Shown piece by piece: positions 10,144 to 22,025 of a stretch of 64,000 bases of DNA. A model generated the notes under the pieces. It saw nothing but the letters and a program-made list of their open reading frames with translations, did not search any database and was not told the origin of the DNA. Made by a program: the position numbers and the translations under genes. The DNA lies in assembly GCA_023213395.1 (NCBI GenBank), contig CM041465.1:194439741-194503740 (forward strand). Direction: 5' to 3'. Position 1 is the first letter of the stretch; every line of letters starts with the position of its first letter. This DNA is from Cycas panzhihuaensis (taxonomy: Eukaryota > Cycadophyta).

Positions 10144-11386
10144 CCTGCTATCAGACAACAACTTCAAGGATGACAACTCAAACATTTAGAATTGGCAAGA
10201 GAATTTCTTAAACATTATATAACTAAAGGCCCTAGAGACAATAGAATGAAATCCCACTTTTATGTGGCACATGGAAACTCCAAGAAGGCATGACCTTAGG
10301 ATTGTTAGCTTCCAATTTACCCAAGTTGTGGAACCTAAAGGAACATCTAAACAAGCATGTGCTTTGTGTATGAGATGAACAAAGAGTGGATGAACATTCA
10401 TGCCAACATAGAACAAGTTCTAAATAGAACATTGTACCCATACGACAGACCTAAAACATGCTACAAAGATTAGGCTATCATGTAATGATAAAATGAGTAG
10501 GTCCCTTTTTATGACACAGGCACCACTTCACAACAAAGTTGTGTCCTGTTGGAACAATTCCACGTTGAGAAACAAGGTAATCAAACTCCCAACCCTTACA
10601 AACCGTGAAAAAGTGGAGCCATAATGGTAACATGACAAAACAACTAATGCGACAACAACCATGGGTTAACATTCATCGTCTCTTCAATTTCCAAGGAGAG
10701 CCTCATTCCTAAGAAGAAAAAAGCATAGGTAAAAAGAGCACATTTCATTTGTATCAACCACACACATACACATGCACGCAAGTGCGCAAACACACTAGAT
10801 AATGCATACCAATTTCCAAGAAAATTTTATGCCACACTAAAGTTACTTTAGCTATATGATATAAAACAATATAATATAATACAGTACCATACAATATAAT
10901 ACAATATCATGTTACATTATTTAGCCAACCTTTGTCATGGGGGGAAGGGGGCAACATGAATATGGCATACATTTTTGTCATATACAATATAGAATGTTAT
11001 GTGTAATCAACTAGCTCATATTATTTGAGCAATGAAACCATTTCCTATCCACATCAATGAATGTCACACTCAGCAAGGAATGCCATGTATGCTTACTTGT
11101 AAAGGAAGTCAACGCCAACCCATTCAACTATCTTTTGTATTTGTTAATTTTGCAACCTTAATGTGAGCAACATGTCTATCATTTGCCAATGCCTTGATGC
11201 TTCCAAAACTCATGCCTACTTTTTCTTTTAATGGCTAGATTTAGTTTTCTTCAAAAGCCATGACAAGGCTACTAACTAATATCATCGTTGCCAGCTAGCT
11301 AGCAATTAATGAAAAGTCACCTAACACACAACAAGAGTACAATTTTTATTTCTTTTTTGGGTTTTTGTTTTATGAACTACATCGTT
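10144..11386. other. No gene recognised
   Basis: AT-rich sequence with short spurious frames and an ATA/ACAAT-rich stretch near 10860-10920. No conserved protein motif, LTR boundary or RNA gene was seen. It may be host DNA or the eroded leader of the gypsy element. Confidence 0.5.
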
Positions 11387-11788
11387 TGTGGCAAAGCCTA
11401 CAACAATTAATGACAAAAAATCAATAATACATCAAAATGTCAGAGTGAACCCATGCCCACAATGGAATAACAATATAATATTAGATTTATAATAGAATTG
11501 TGTTCAGAAAAAATAGAATGTTAGATGAATTCTCAGAATAGCAGCCCTTTTTGAGCGAAGGGAATTCTCCCAAGGCACCGTAGTGCCACAATGGCACTAA
11601 GCCATTGTTCCAACAAGACAAATAATAATCCAAAGATGATGACAATTGATTAGGGCCCCCTTAATTATAGCCATAGGCAGGGGCCCATTTAGAGTTGACT
11701 GCACATGACTACTTAGAAGCAACTTCATATTAATATAATTAAACTTGTAATAATTAATTGGAGTCGACTTTGCATTAGGCTTGTAACA
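11387..11788 (-). repeat. Element T LTR, left (3')
   Basis: 402 bp, the same length as 28157-28558, differing at roughly 15% of positions by hand count. On the minus strand it begins TGTTACAAGCC and is preceded by a polypurine tract. Confidence 0.78.
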
Positions 11789-11804
11789 ACTCCCCCCTCC
11801 TTAA
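11789..11804 (-). other. Polypurine tract of element T
   Basis: The minus strand reads CTTAAGGAGGGGGGAG directly before the LTR, as expected for the plus-strand primer of a minus-oriented element. Confidence 0.72.
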
Positions 11805-12915
11805 GATACTTCGCCCTCGAAGTATAAATGTTGCATGAGGGATCTATTGGAGCCACATTCCACTTAGTCTTCAATCCACCACCTGCTAAGGCTTATATGT
11901 TGTAATAATTTGGTTCACTCTTATGCCATCTTCTAGAAATAATCGATATGTGACTTGCGCATATGGTACTTTATGTCTAGTACTGGATGAATTTGTATAC
12001 CTTCCTATATAAAAACAATCCTTGGATTTGTCTAACGTTGATGGCACGTGCTTGAAAACCCGTTTTCTAGTTGCACATTTTGTCCATAACCTTTTGACTT
12101 TGAAAGGAGGACTTTGCTTGAGTAGATGAGGGAAAGAGGTAGCGGGTTGAGAAAGTTGAGAGCATTTTGTTGTAAAGAGTTAGGTTATGTTTGGAGAATA
12201 AATGACAAGGTGAACAAAAATGGGTGAGATGGTCACATAATGGGTATTGTTTATAAATACCAAGCATATGCAAAGATGATTGGGCAATGAAGGAAAAGTG
12301 TGGTTTGATGAGATGATCAACAAGCATTTTGTATGTGTGGGAAGTAGGGACATAGGAAATATACATTGAGAGGTGTGCACTATTTGGAAATTGATTCAAT
12401 AGAGTACACACAAGACTAGGGGTTATAATGAGTGAAGGATTAGTTGGAAAACTAAAAATCTCAAGAGGGGAATGAATAAGAGGTAAGTAAGAGTAATTTG
12501 TTGAAGAAAATGTGATGGGAAATAAAGAGTGAATATTATAAGAGTGATAAGTAATATTAGGAGATTGATTTTATAGGAAGTAGATATAGGATTAGTGCTA
12601 GATGCTCTTTATGGGAAAGGAGTTTTGATAGGGGTCCTAGAAAGGGCATAGTGCTATATAAAATAGAATGTTGCTTGTAAGGCAACATGGGGGAACAAGA
12701 TAAAAATAAGGTTTTATAAGATGGATGAAAAAATTTTGAACTAAGAGATGAATTTTTGTAAGGGAAAAGTGGGTGGTGAGGGGCATCATTTTGCTAAGAA
12801 GAAGACTTCCTCAAGGACAAATATAGGTGGAAATTGGGACCTAGGTGATAGGATTGAAGTGGGACTAAGATTTCTCCTACAAAAAATTGGGAATTGAAGG
12901 ATCTAGTTATTAAAT
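11805..12915. other. 3' part of element T, no pol seen
   Basis: About 1.1 kb between the gag-like frame and the LTR. A minus-strand open stretch of 114 codons at 12411-12067 has no recognised motif and is Ser/His/Leu-rich, so I do not call it a gene. No RT, integrase or protease signature was found on either strand. Confidence 0.5.
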
Positions 12916-13769
12916 AAGCTATGGGACATTTTCGGATATGAGATGGAGGACCTTTTAAAGTATGCAAGGAGGAAATTCAAGAGGAACAATAAAATTACCA
13001 AAAGAAATGGATACATGCAAAACAAGATTATGAACCATGTCAAATACCTTTTGCATTCACATGATTGCTTGAACTCTTCCTTGGGCTACTTAGGTTCTTC
13101 TTCATACCACACCTCAGATTCTTCTATGTCCATTAGATCCTCTTTTGATTGCTCGTCAACAAGTTCATACTGCTCCTACCTAAGTTGTTCATCATCTAAA
13201 TCATAGTGCTCTACTATTTCTTCTTTGACTTCGACTTCCTCACAAGCGAGCTTGTATTGCTCCCAATCTCATGCATCCTCATATTATCCATGCACTTGTG
13301 TTAGATATTCTTCACTTTCGTTTTTCAAGTCCTCTTTTGGATACATTCCCCTCAATTTTGCAAGGAGTTCTTCAGGTCGGTTTTACCAATCCTCTACTTG
13401 TTTCCTCAATTGTTCTTGTGTCCTTAAAAGGGACTCCTATTGTGCCCTTTTTAATTCTCATATTGCTAACTTTTGATTATTCCTCTATCTAGTATAGGAG
13501 ACTTGATATTGAATATCTTCAAATTGCCAAAATATTGCACATTTTAAGAATAACCAATTGAAGTGGATCATGCACTCATAGTCCTTGCGCCACTAGTAGA
13601 ATCGTTTAGCTAGTTAGCAACTTAAGTATTGAGATGAGAAAACAACTTTATCTCTTTCTACTATACAATAAATGTCAAAGTAGGTGTCCAACATTAACAT
13701 CCATTTTGTCACATATGTTCCTTCCCCAAGTTCAAAATTTTATACGAAAGTTTGCATGTTGTTAGCCAT
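12916..13769 (-). pseudogene. Decayed gag-like frame of element T
   Basis: From an ATG at 13769 one minus-strand frame runs about 280 codons with no frameshift, broken by about 11 stops. Nine are TAA/TAG in Gln-rich context, two are TGA. Near the start come NFELGEGTYVTKWM, LDTYFDIY and ERDKVVFSS, then QWRKDYE, matching the layout of gypsy Gag capsid domains. Next comes a Gln/Leu/Arg coiled-coil-like stretch, then a very acidic segment. The last 45 codons hold a hydrophobic run (ILFCMYPFLLVILLFLLNF) that may be a membrane segment or read-through into noncoding DNA. Gag identity is inferred. Confidence 0.55.
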
Positions 13770-14535
13770 CTTGAGTGGCTCAATTTACATTAATTGTTAG
13801 TCCCCTAAATTCTTCCATGTAACTTCGTACAAGAATTTTTCTTACAAATCTTTCTCAAAAATGCTCATGTGATAGCTCATTTCAAAGATATTTGAACCAA
13901 GATCCCAACGATTCAAAGGAAATCAAACTTTGACACATGTAACAAAAGTTATGGACAAAATAATACACCTTGCTCTTAAAATGTTAAGAAACTCAGAAAC
14001 TAAGGATTTAGCCCATTAGGGTTTTAGCACCATGTCACATGCACTCTCCACATAAACTCTAACTAGCAAATAGTGGGCTAGTAGACCTCAAAAGTAAATT
14101 CAATCAAATTTAAATTTCACCAAAAGAATTTGAAAACAAAACCTTATGTTAAAAAATTAACCAGATATCTCAATGAATTTGGCAATTGATATGTGTGACG
14201 ATTCATCGATTCGCAATGAATTGTTGATGGCAAGTGACTTGAAGAGCTCAAGCAAGCACAGGTTAAAGGATTAGCAAGTTTGTGGACATCAAATGAATGG
14301 TGAAGGCTGTATCGAGTAGCTCATGCGAGCATGCATGTCACAAGGTGGATCAAATGGGGATGGCAAACAATACAACAAATCACACAATGGCAAGATAACT
14401 TACAATGATTTGATCATGTGTCGAAGACAACATCGATACTCTTTAGCAAGGAGGGAAGTCAAAATAGAGAAAGCTCTAAAAGCATAGCAAATCAATGGCG
14501 TCTTTGGTTGGCACGCAAATCTAATGAGACATCTT
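13770..14535. other. Leader part of element T
   Basis: Upstream of the gag-like ATG on the minus strand. No coding or structural motif was recognised. Copia B interrupts it at 14536; the leader resumes at 22026 and 27675. Confidence 0.45.
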
Positions 14536-14829
14536 TGAAAAGAGTGGATCTATCCTTCATCTCCATGCACTAAACACAAAGGCAAACATGGGAGCAAGAA
14601 AGACTTGAGAGAAAGAAAGTAGCTCTGACAAAATGGGAGGTAAAGAATGAATCTCCTCCATTGAGCTTTACTTTTATATTGAGAGGGAGCATTTGGGTTA
14701 GGTGAAATGAAATTACACATAATGCACATGAAAGTGCATTTCACTTAAGTGATCTAATTTAAAGTTCACTTAAGACCCTTTTTGAAATAATCAACTAATG
14801 TAATGACCTTATGTCATTAACCCTTTTCA
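14536..14829 (-). repeat. 3' LTR of copia B
   Basis: TGAAAAGAG...CCCTTTTCA; the ends form a short inverted repeat. On the minus strand TATAAAAG (about 14667-14675) is a TATA box. Polypurine sequence (AAGGGGGAGAT on the minus strand, 14830-14841) adjoins. Confidence 0.88.
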
Positions 14830-14841
14830 ATCTCCCCCTTA

Positions 14842-15436
14842 ATGGTAGAAGGTCATTTCATTCTATTTTATTCTATCCTATGAGGTCTTCATTTGAGCCT
14901 CTTACAAAGCAAACTAGTATGATACTTTTATGGGAAACCCTCATGGGGAAGAAAACCCACAAATTTTCTAATCTACTAACTTGGCTCAGCGACTCTTTAA
15001 ATGTAGCCGGATAGCCAATCAAGACAATAAATTTTGTAGCTGAAATCTCTTGAGTCTCCATATACCATTTGGTCATCCCCATGCCCTTTTGGGTTTTCAC
15101 AGTTCGATTTTCCAAAATGATACAACCCTTATCCTTTCGCGCCCACATGGGGTTTTCACGAATGGGATAGGCGAGACTTACTCTTGTCCTTCCGCCCACA
15201 AGGGGTGTTCACGAATGAGACAGAGTATGATGGTCCTATTGTCATCTCCTACAATCAGTCGCAGATGGAGGCCCTAAGGTGAGTTGCTTTGAATCGCTTC
15301 AAACTTCACCCTCTTCAGTGGTTTGGTGAAGATATCGGCCACTTGATCTGCTGTGGGGCAGTACTTCAATTGAATTGTGCCATCATGAACTAGTTCTCTA
15401 ATCTTGTGGACTTTTGTACTTATATGTTTGGTACGA
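14842..15436 (-). other. 3' untranslated stretch of copia B
   Basis: About 600 bp between the RNase H end and the polypurine tract, longer than in the other copias here. Two imperfect copies of a unit of roughly 60 bp, each with CGCCCACA..GGG.TTCACGAATG, lie at 15120-15225. Confidence 0.5.
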
Positions 15437-16134
15437 TCATGAAATCTGAGGATTTTTAGCCATCTGGATTGTAGATTGATTATCTACATGTAAGCTAGTA
15501 GAACTTGTTTGGGTGGCATTTAATGTATTCAACAATTTTCTAAGCCATATCACCTCCTTGCTTGTCTCGTAAGCGACAATGTACTCGGCTTGATTAGTGC
15601 AACTATCTTTGCCGTGCGGATCTCCATGATATTGGTCTTGTTCCAAGAAATGTTACGCACTGCACGTAGATCTTCCGTGTCTTTATCTCCGGCAAAGTCG
15701 AGCCTGTATGCATAAAGTTTAAATTCTGCATTGGGTTCATACAATGGACCATATTTGCTAGTCGTCTTTAGGTACCTCAACACTCGTATTGCGACTTGCC
15801 AATGATTACGCTTAGGATTTGTCATGAATCTTGCAAGAATGCCGACAGTGTGCAATATCTGGCCTTGTGTTGGTAGTATAGATGAGACTACCTACAAGTT
15901 GCACAGAGTGTTGCGTCTGCCTCCCTATTGTCACTATCAACTGAGAGCTTAATATTAGGCTCCATAGGTGTATCCACTGGTCGAGCACCTTCCAACCGAA
16001 ACTTTGTCAAGATCGTTGATATATTTTTCTTGGGAGAGAAAGATTTTGTCATTCTTTTGAGTTACTTCAATTCCCAAGTAATATTTCATCAACCCGAGGT
16101 CGAGACAATTCAAAAGTTTTAGCAAGGTCCTTCT
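15437..16134 (-). pseudogene. Copia B RNase H and RT C-terminus
   Basis: The RT tail (HTVGILARFMTNP...HW..A.RVLRYLK) leads to RNase H with NQAEYIVAYETSKEVIWLRKLL and LHVDNQSTIQMAKNP. The frame shifts around 15550-15650, where two overlapping open stretches carry different parts. The domain ends near 15437. Confidence 0.75.
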
Positions 16135-16977
16135 TCATTTGGTGATTACACTGCTCACTATTCCAGTTATGAGCATGTCATCCACAAAGATTAAGAGGTA
16201 AGTGACTTTATCATTTTGGCGCTTCATGAATAATGTCGCATCAATATCTTGATAGTCACAAACCTCATATCCAAGTTGCCTCATTCTTTCAGACAACTTG
16301 GTAAACCAAGCACGAGGGGCTTGCTTTAGGCAGATATAAGGACTTTTGAGCCTACAAACTTTATGCTCTGAGTCAATCTCGTATCCTTCTGGCTGAGCCA
16401 TGTAAATTTCTTCTTTAAGGTCCCCATTGAGAAATGCGGTCTTAACATCGAGTTGGTGGATTTTCCAACCCGTTGAGCGACCAAGGCTATTAGAGTTCGA
16501 TTGTAGGCCACTTGGTTGTAGGAGCAAAGATTTGATGTAGTCAATGCCTTCCCTTTGCGTGAATCCTTTTGCTACCAACCTCGCCTTGTGTTTTCTAGGG
16601 TGCCATCGATCTATACTTGTTTTGAACACCCATTTATTTTGAACTACCTTTCTTCCAAGTGGTAGATCAACAAGCTCCCATGTACCGTTCTTAATAAGAG
16701 ATTGATACTCTTCGTTCATGGCATTTCTCCAAAAGCATGCTTCTGACTTCTTGACGTTAGGGGCTCTTCATTAAGAGCAAGATGCAGTTCTGCTGGTTCA
16801 AGCTCAACGGAAAGTGATTCATGCATCCTTGCTCTATGGGCACTTCTAGTGCCAGTTTTGCCTACCTCATCTGGTCGCATGTCCTTGTGTAGCTGGTAGG
16901 CTTCACGAAAACCTCGAGTTGGGAATGAGGTTTTCATTTCCACAACCTCTTGGTCTTCGTTTTGATCCTGAAAAGGA
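16135..16977 (-). pseudogene. Copia B reverse transcriptase
   Basis: The 194-codon open stretch 16719-16135 has NGTWELVDLP, NKWVFKT, KARLVAKGFTQREGIDY, QLDVKTAFLNGDLKEEIYM, LKQAPRAW and the catalytic IFVDDMLITG (FVDD in place of YVDD, a tolerated variant). The part between DY and W.IHQLDV is scrambled by a local frameshift pair. Upstream to about 16977 is the less conserved linker. Confidence 0.82.
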
Positions 16978-18135
16978 TCATGTGAAATATTTGGCACGGA
17001 GGAAGTTGCCGATCTTTGGAGAAGATGGGCCAACCACAGATGTTGGAGAAGATGATCCTTCTGCTATGGCTTTGCCTTTGTCAACTTGGTTGTTCACAAA
17101 TGATGGTCTTTGGATGTGTACACATTGGATTGGAGTCACACTTGTATCCTCTCGAGGCTCTATTGTCGATTCCAAGATTTTAAGCATCATTGACATCTCC
17201 CCTAAATTTTGGAATCTGGACCTCAAATTCAGTAGCATCATTAGATCGATATGAAGGCGTCTTGGAGTCTGGTCTGAGTAATTGATCTTGATCTCTGCAA
17301 AGATAACATCTCTAGTGATGATGATTTTGCGCTCAAGGTATAAAAACCTTGTATCCCTTTTTGTCCATAGGGTATCCGGCAAAGATGCCTTTGATGGCTC
17401 TATCTTGGAGCTTATTTCTATGTTCTGCAAAATATGAGCATAACAAGTAGAGCCAAAAATTCTGAAGTGCGAGAGAAAGGGGGTTTGACCATACCACCTT
17501 TCATGTGGAGAGGGGCCGAGCTTGGAGGGACTAACGGTGTTGATGCAATACATGCGGTCAGATAGCCTCAAAGATAGATAGGGACATTCTTATATACCAA
17601 AGATAGCACGAGCCATATTCATGATGGTCCTGTTCATACGCTCGGCAACTCCATTTCTTTGGGGTGTACACCTGATGATGGTCGATGTTTGATTCCATGT
17701 TGGCGTAGGTACGATTCAAACTCATTGGATGTGTACTCGCCACCATTGTCAGTCCTGAGTATTTTGATCTTGAATCCAGATTCATTTTCCACGGGCCTTG
17801 AAAGCTTGAAACATAGAAAAGCTTCATCTTTCTTTGCAAGAAAAGCAACCCATACTTTCTTGGTAAAATCATCAATGAAAGCAATATAGTACCATACATT
17901 TGATAGAAGGGATGGGCATAGGATCGCATATATCCGAGTGTACAAGTTGCAAAGGTTGGGTAGATTTCCACCGACTACGAGGAAAGGGTTGTCTTTGAGA
18001 TTTAGCAATAATACATGCTTCACATTTAAAGGGCTTGGAGGAACTTAGGCAAACCAGAAGAGTGTCTTGTAGTTCTCTTAAACGATCAATTTTGATATGG
18101 CCCATACGAGCATGCCATAGAGTCGCTTGGGACAA
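16978..18135 (-). pseudogene. Copia B integrase
   Basis: HHCC region (LWHARMGHI ... CEAC), catalytic Asp in HSDICDP, second Asp in RTDNGGEY, Glu in NGVAERMNR, and C-terminal FGSTCYAH and ITRDVIF. These residues are spread over three frames, so at least three frameshifts occurred between 17560 and 18025. The signatures themselves survive. Confidence 0.8.
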
Positions 18136-18560
18136 CTTTTGAGGAGTCGGGGTTGTGGTAAAACAAATTCATCATCAACATAGTTGACTTGAGGAGGATG
18201 GTGAGCCGGTTAGGCGGAAAAGTTTACCATCAAGAATTAGGTCATAACCACGGCATTTGAAGGAGGGTGAATGACACGAGAGAGTTTGATTGTTTGCGAT
18301 TACACTCGGATCAAATCCACGAGAGACAAGGGTGGACAGGAGAGGCGGATTACTTGAGGCGAGGAATATATAAAACATCAACAAGTGTAAAACTGGAAGG
18401 CACAGGAGTTTCGGCAAAGCTGTTCCAAGTCCTTCGATGGTGAGATGATTTGTCGACCATGTGTACAACACCACGAACTTGAGTCAAAATCTTGAAAGAG
18501 CTGGCGATGACAAGTCATGTGTTGTGTTGCTCGATATCCATGATCCACGATGAAGTATTT
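18136..18560 (-). pseudogene. Copia B aspartic protease remnant
   Basis: ATQHMTCHRQLF follows a damaged catalytic triplet near 18530, and MVLYTWSTNHLTIEGLG-like sequence continues the flap region. The DSG itself is no longer readable. Placement between gag and integrase supports the call. Confidence 0.5.
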
Positions 18561-19731
18561 GAGGTAGCACTATTTGCAACTCCAAGTGGTGAAGGCAAAA
18601 GTGAATAAGCATAGCCACAATGAGCCTCAATATACTTAGTGGATCTATCAACAACATTTGATGAAGTGGTCCCAATTCTTTGAAGGTGTGCATGAGCAAA
18701 TTCGTTCCACCAAAAGCATCTTCAAAAGTATTATCAACATTATGTGCACCATGGCTATTGATAACTTGGTAGTTTGTTGGTGGCGATTACGTAATTTTTG
18801 GCATAATGTCCTCTTCTATTACACCTTTGGCACACGATTGTTTGATTTCCGGTCAAGTATTAGAATTTGGATTGTCTCGATTCTTGGATCTAGGTCCGAG
18901 TTGATTATTTTGCCCTTGGCCTTGAGACTGCTTTTATTGGAATTGAGGAGCACATTGACTAAGAGGACGTTGTCCTTGTTGTCTACCTCTTCCTCTTCCT
19001 CGGGAATTACCACCTCTACGAGAGTATTGACCTTGATTTTTGGTGTAACAAAGATCTTCTTCTACTTCAAAAGCAGCATCAATTGGATCTGATGTAGTGG
19101 CAAAGTTGGTATCAAAGGTCTTATCAAATTCAATGAACTTATAGCAAGATCCTCAAAGTTTAGGGTCTTTAAAGTTCCTTTGGATTGAAGACTCCCAATA
19201 GATTTTATAATCCGGGATATGGAGACATGTTGAATCAAGAAAGCCCATGTAATGCATTGAGTTTTAAAATCTTTATCAATGGCTTGCTTGATTGGACGAA
19301 GGAGATTGATTGTCTCACTTGCATGTCCTTTTGCATTTTCAATTTGTTCATCTTGACACTAAGTGAACAAATTCTAAGTCTGATTTAGTGTCAAAGTTCT
19401 TCTTAAGAACTTCAAGAACTTTCCATCTTTGTATCATATACGGCTTCATCAATGAGATTATGCAGGGAATAATCGGTGACAAGCGATATCCTGCACGGAT
19501 TTTATCATCATCAAGTTCCCATTGGCGTTTAGCTACGCGACGATGGGAGAGTTGAGCACCTCCTTGAAAGCGATTGTTGTAGTCAGAATGCAATGTAGCA
19601 GTGGTGTAGGTTGTAAGTGATCTCTCCATAGACCTTCATACTTTGCGGCATTTCGACACCGATGAACCACATGTCCCAATTTTCTTTCCCTTTTAGAATG
19701 GGTTCACATTTTGCTTGAATTGTGAAGACAT
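18561..19731 (-). pseudogene. Copia B gag
   Basis: The likely ATG is at 19731. NWDMWFIGVEM matches the Gag start (frame change near 19640). The 19629-19348 stretch gives the helical capsid part, and an Arg/Gly-rich RGRGRG segment lies near 19000. The nucleocapsid knuckle is damaged. Several stops and shifts are present. Confidence 0.6.
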
Positions 19732-21711
19732 TGTGTCTTTTAGAAGGGAAGAAATGAACAAGGGACTATAAAAGTGATGGTAATAAATGACCGATCACTA
19801 TTTACAAATGGGAAATGTAATGAAGTAGTGTAGAAGAAGGAAGAAGAAGTGAGAATGGTTGCTCAAAGATGAAGGGAGCAACTTAGAGAAAAGTCACCAA
19901 CACTTGTGACAAATATTAACCTCGACGCAGGAATATGAGAAGAACTATGATAAAAATTGGCCACTAACACTTGTGGCAAATATTAACGACACGGCGGGGA
20001 ATATGAGAAGCACTATGATTGTGATTACACTATGGATCACTTTTACAAATAAGTAAGTGATCAATATACAAGATTGTAGGCCAATGTAGAAGTTGACATC
20101 ATTAGGTTTACACAACTTGAAGCTCGAATGTAGGATGCGTAATCAACCCAATAACCTCTAACTTGTGTCCAACGTGTAGTTGAGGTTGTTGAAGGATGCC
20201 TAGGCTTCTAGTAGAATTAATTTGGCCTTCACCCGCGATACCGCAATCGTGCTTGGTGATGAAATCCAAGTCACAACGGAGTACTCCCAATCCTCACCCG
20301 TTCACCAATGAGCGCCTATATACCTCCTCTAAAGAGTGAATGCGTGCATACCCATGGCTATAGCGGATATTGGATCGGGTATATTTTAATCTTGTATTAA
20401 AGTTTCGATTTTCGGTTGGTTATCGGGATGATCCCCGATTGAGGCACGATGGTATGGCTAACCAAACCTCACCAATATTCCGGTTTAGTCAGGACCCAAC
20501 TTGAAACCCACACCTCCTTTATGGCACGGCGATTCGCCAACCAAGGTATCTCAACCTTGGCGAGTGTGTGAACAGTACAAGATGGCGGAAAATAGCGTCG
20601 TGATGCGTTCCTTTTAGGAAGAGTGAAAAGATTATCGAATTGCATCAAACGTACATTTAGCGAAAATAATGCTTGCTTGGAGTGCTTTTGAGTGCTTGCT
20701 TGAAGTGCTTGAAGTGTCTTTGGAGTGCTTGCTTTAAGTGATTTTAGAGTCTTTGAAATGCAATGCTCAATAAGTGAGTGAGGACAGGATATTGCTCCGA
20801 TCCGGTGTTTTTTTTTCTCACTTTTACAATGGGCTTTTAAGCCTTATAAAAGGAAGAAATTTTCTTCATTTTTTTTTTTTTTGTTAATACAAAAAAAGTA
20901 CTCTTCACTAAATGCAATAACTTTCTCCCACGATGTCGAAATGGAGTGCGATTTTTGTCTTGCAAACTAGACTCGAGCTTCATCTTGAGGAAGTGGAATC
21001 AGGCCCAAATGAGTTCTGGAAAGTTTTGTGACAAGCAAAGTTAGGAAATTATATTTTTCCGTAATTATTAAAATAAGCTGCATTCACTAAAACAATAACT
21101 TCCTCATACGACATCCAAATTAGGTGCGGTTTTGCCTTTGGAAAGTAGACTCGAGCCCGTCTTTGACAATTGGAATCACTTCAATTGGATCTCTGTAGAA
21201 GATTTTGCGGACTGTGAAGTTCAAGAATCAAATTGTATTTCTGCGAAATTTCACTTGCTAATATCTCATTAACACATGATACCATATGAAATTTCCATCA
21301 TTTTTGATCACCGGGGATCCCAATATGGGCAAGGTGAGAGCATACAATGATAGATATTTTCAATGGCTCAAAATTCTTTAAAAAATGGGTAAAACTCCCC
21401 TTACAATCATTCTTCTAAATCTTTGGAAAAATTTCAACATTTCCCTTGTTAAATGGACAAAAAGGGAAAAGAAAAGAAGAATGAGATAGCATGAATGGCC
21501 GACAAAGGATTGGAATCCTTGGGCCTTACAACTCCTTGTATTATGCTTCCAAACCGCAAAGAGAAAGGAAAAGCAAACAATACAAAATATGCTATCATAA
21601 TAACTTGAAAATATTTCTAAATTCACTTTCACAATCTCCTTCACCACATGGATTGTGGGGAGAAGGAAGTGATGGCTCCATTGCAAGTGCAAGTGGGGAA
21701 TATGAAGGAAG
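19732..21711 (-). other. Untranslated leader of copia B with three repeat sets
   Basis: Contains an imperfect 55-bp pair (19897-19951 and 19964-20019), a run of degenerate GAGTGCTTG units (20669-20760), an imperfect pair of about 90 bp (20904-20990 and 21081-21180, both ending in TAGACTCGAGC) and a T-run near 20866-20882. No gene was seen. Confidence 0.6.
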
Positions 21712-21725
21712 CAAGCTCGATACCA
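21712..21725 (-). other. Primer-binding site of copia B
   Basis: The minus strand reads TGGTATCGAGCTTG, two bases after the LTR. It keeps the first seven bases complementary to initiator Met tRNA, then diverges (CGAGC for CAGAGC). Confidence 0.72.
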
Positions 21726-21727
21726 CA

Positions 21728-22025
21728 TGAAAAGAGTGGATCTATCCTTCATCTCCATGCACTAAACACAAAGGCAAACATGGGAGCAAGAAAGACTTGA
21801 GAGAAAGAAAGTAGCTCTCACAAAATGGCGAGGTAAAGAATGAATCACCTCCATTGAGCTTTACTTTTATATTGAGAGAGGGAGCATTTGGGTTAGGTGA
21901 AATGAAATTACACATAATGCACATGAAAGTGCATTTCACTTAAGTGATCTAATTTAAAGTTCACTTAAGACCCTTTTTCGAAATAATCAACTAATGTAAT
22001 GACCTTATGTCATTAACCCTTTTCA
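21728..22025 (-). repeat. 5' LTR of copia B
   Basis: 298 bp, matching 14536-14829 with few differences. It starts beside the PBS and ends CCCTTTTCA. Confidence 0.88.

Larger units (their letters stand above)
14536..22025 (-). mobile_element. Copia B: Ty1/copia element nested in element T
   Basis: Near-identical LTRs (294 and 298 bp; about 3 substitutions and 3 small indels), a polypurine tract at the left and a PBS at the right define a young minus-strand element. All copia domains are traceable but broken. Flanks ATCTT and CATGC do not match, so the target duplication is missing. Confidence 0.88.

Noticed and set aside
12067-12411. 114-codon minus-strand open frame
   Set aside because: No recognisable domain, and in a different frame from the gag-like sequence. 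Neighbouring frames look equally open once stops are ignored.
12943-13476. Ser/Cys-rich plus-strand frames
   Set aside because: They are the complement of the acidic Glu/Lys-rich minus-strand frame, which has the protein-like order; the plus-strand reading is a shadow.
12916-13769. Alternative genetic code (TAA/TAG read as Gln), because nearly all stops in this frame fit Gln codons
   Set aside because: Other elements in the window use TAA/TAG/TGA as ordinary breaks at Trp, Gln and Arg codons, and copia H RNase H ends naturally at TAA. Deamination explains the pattern without a changed code.
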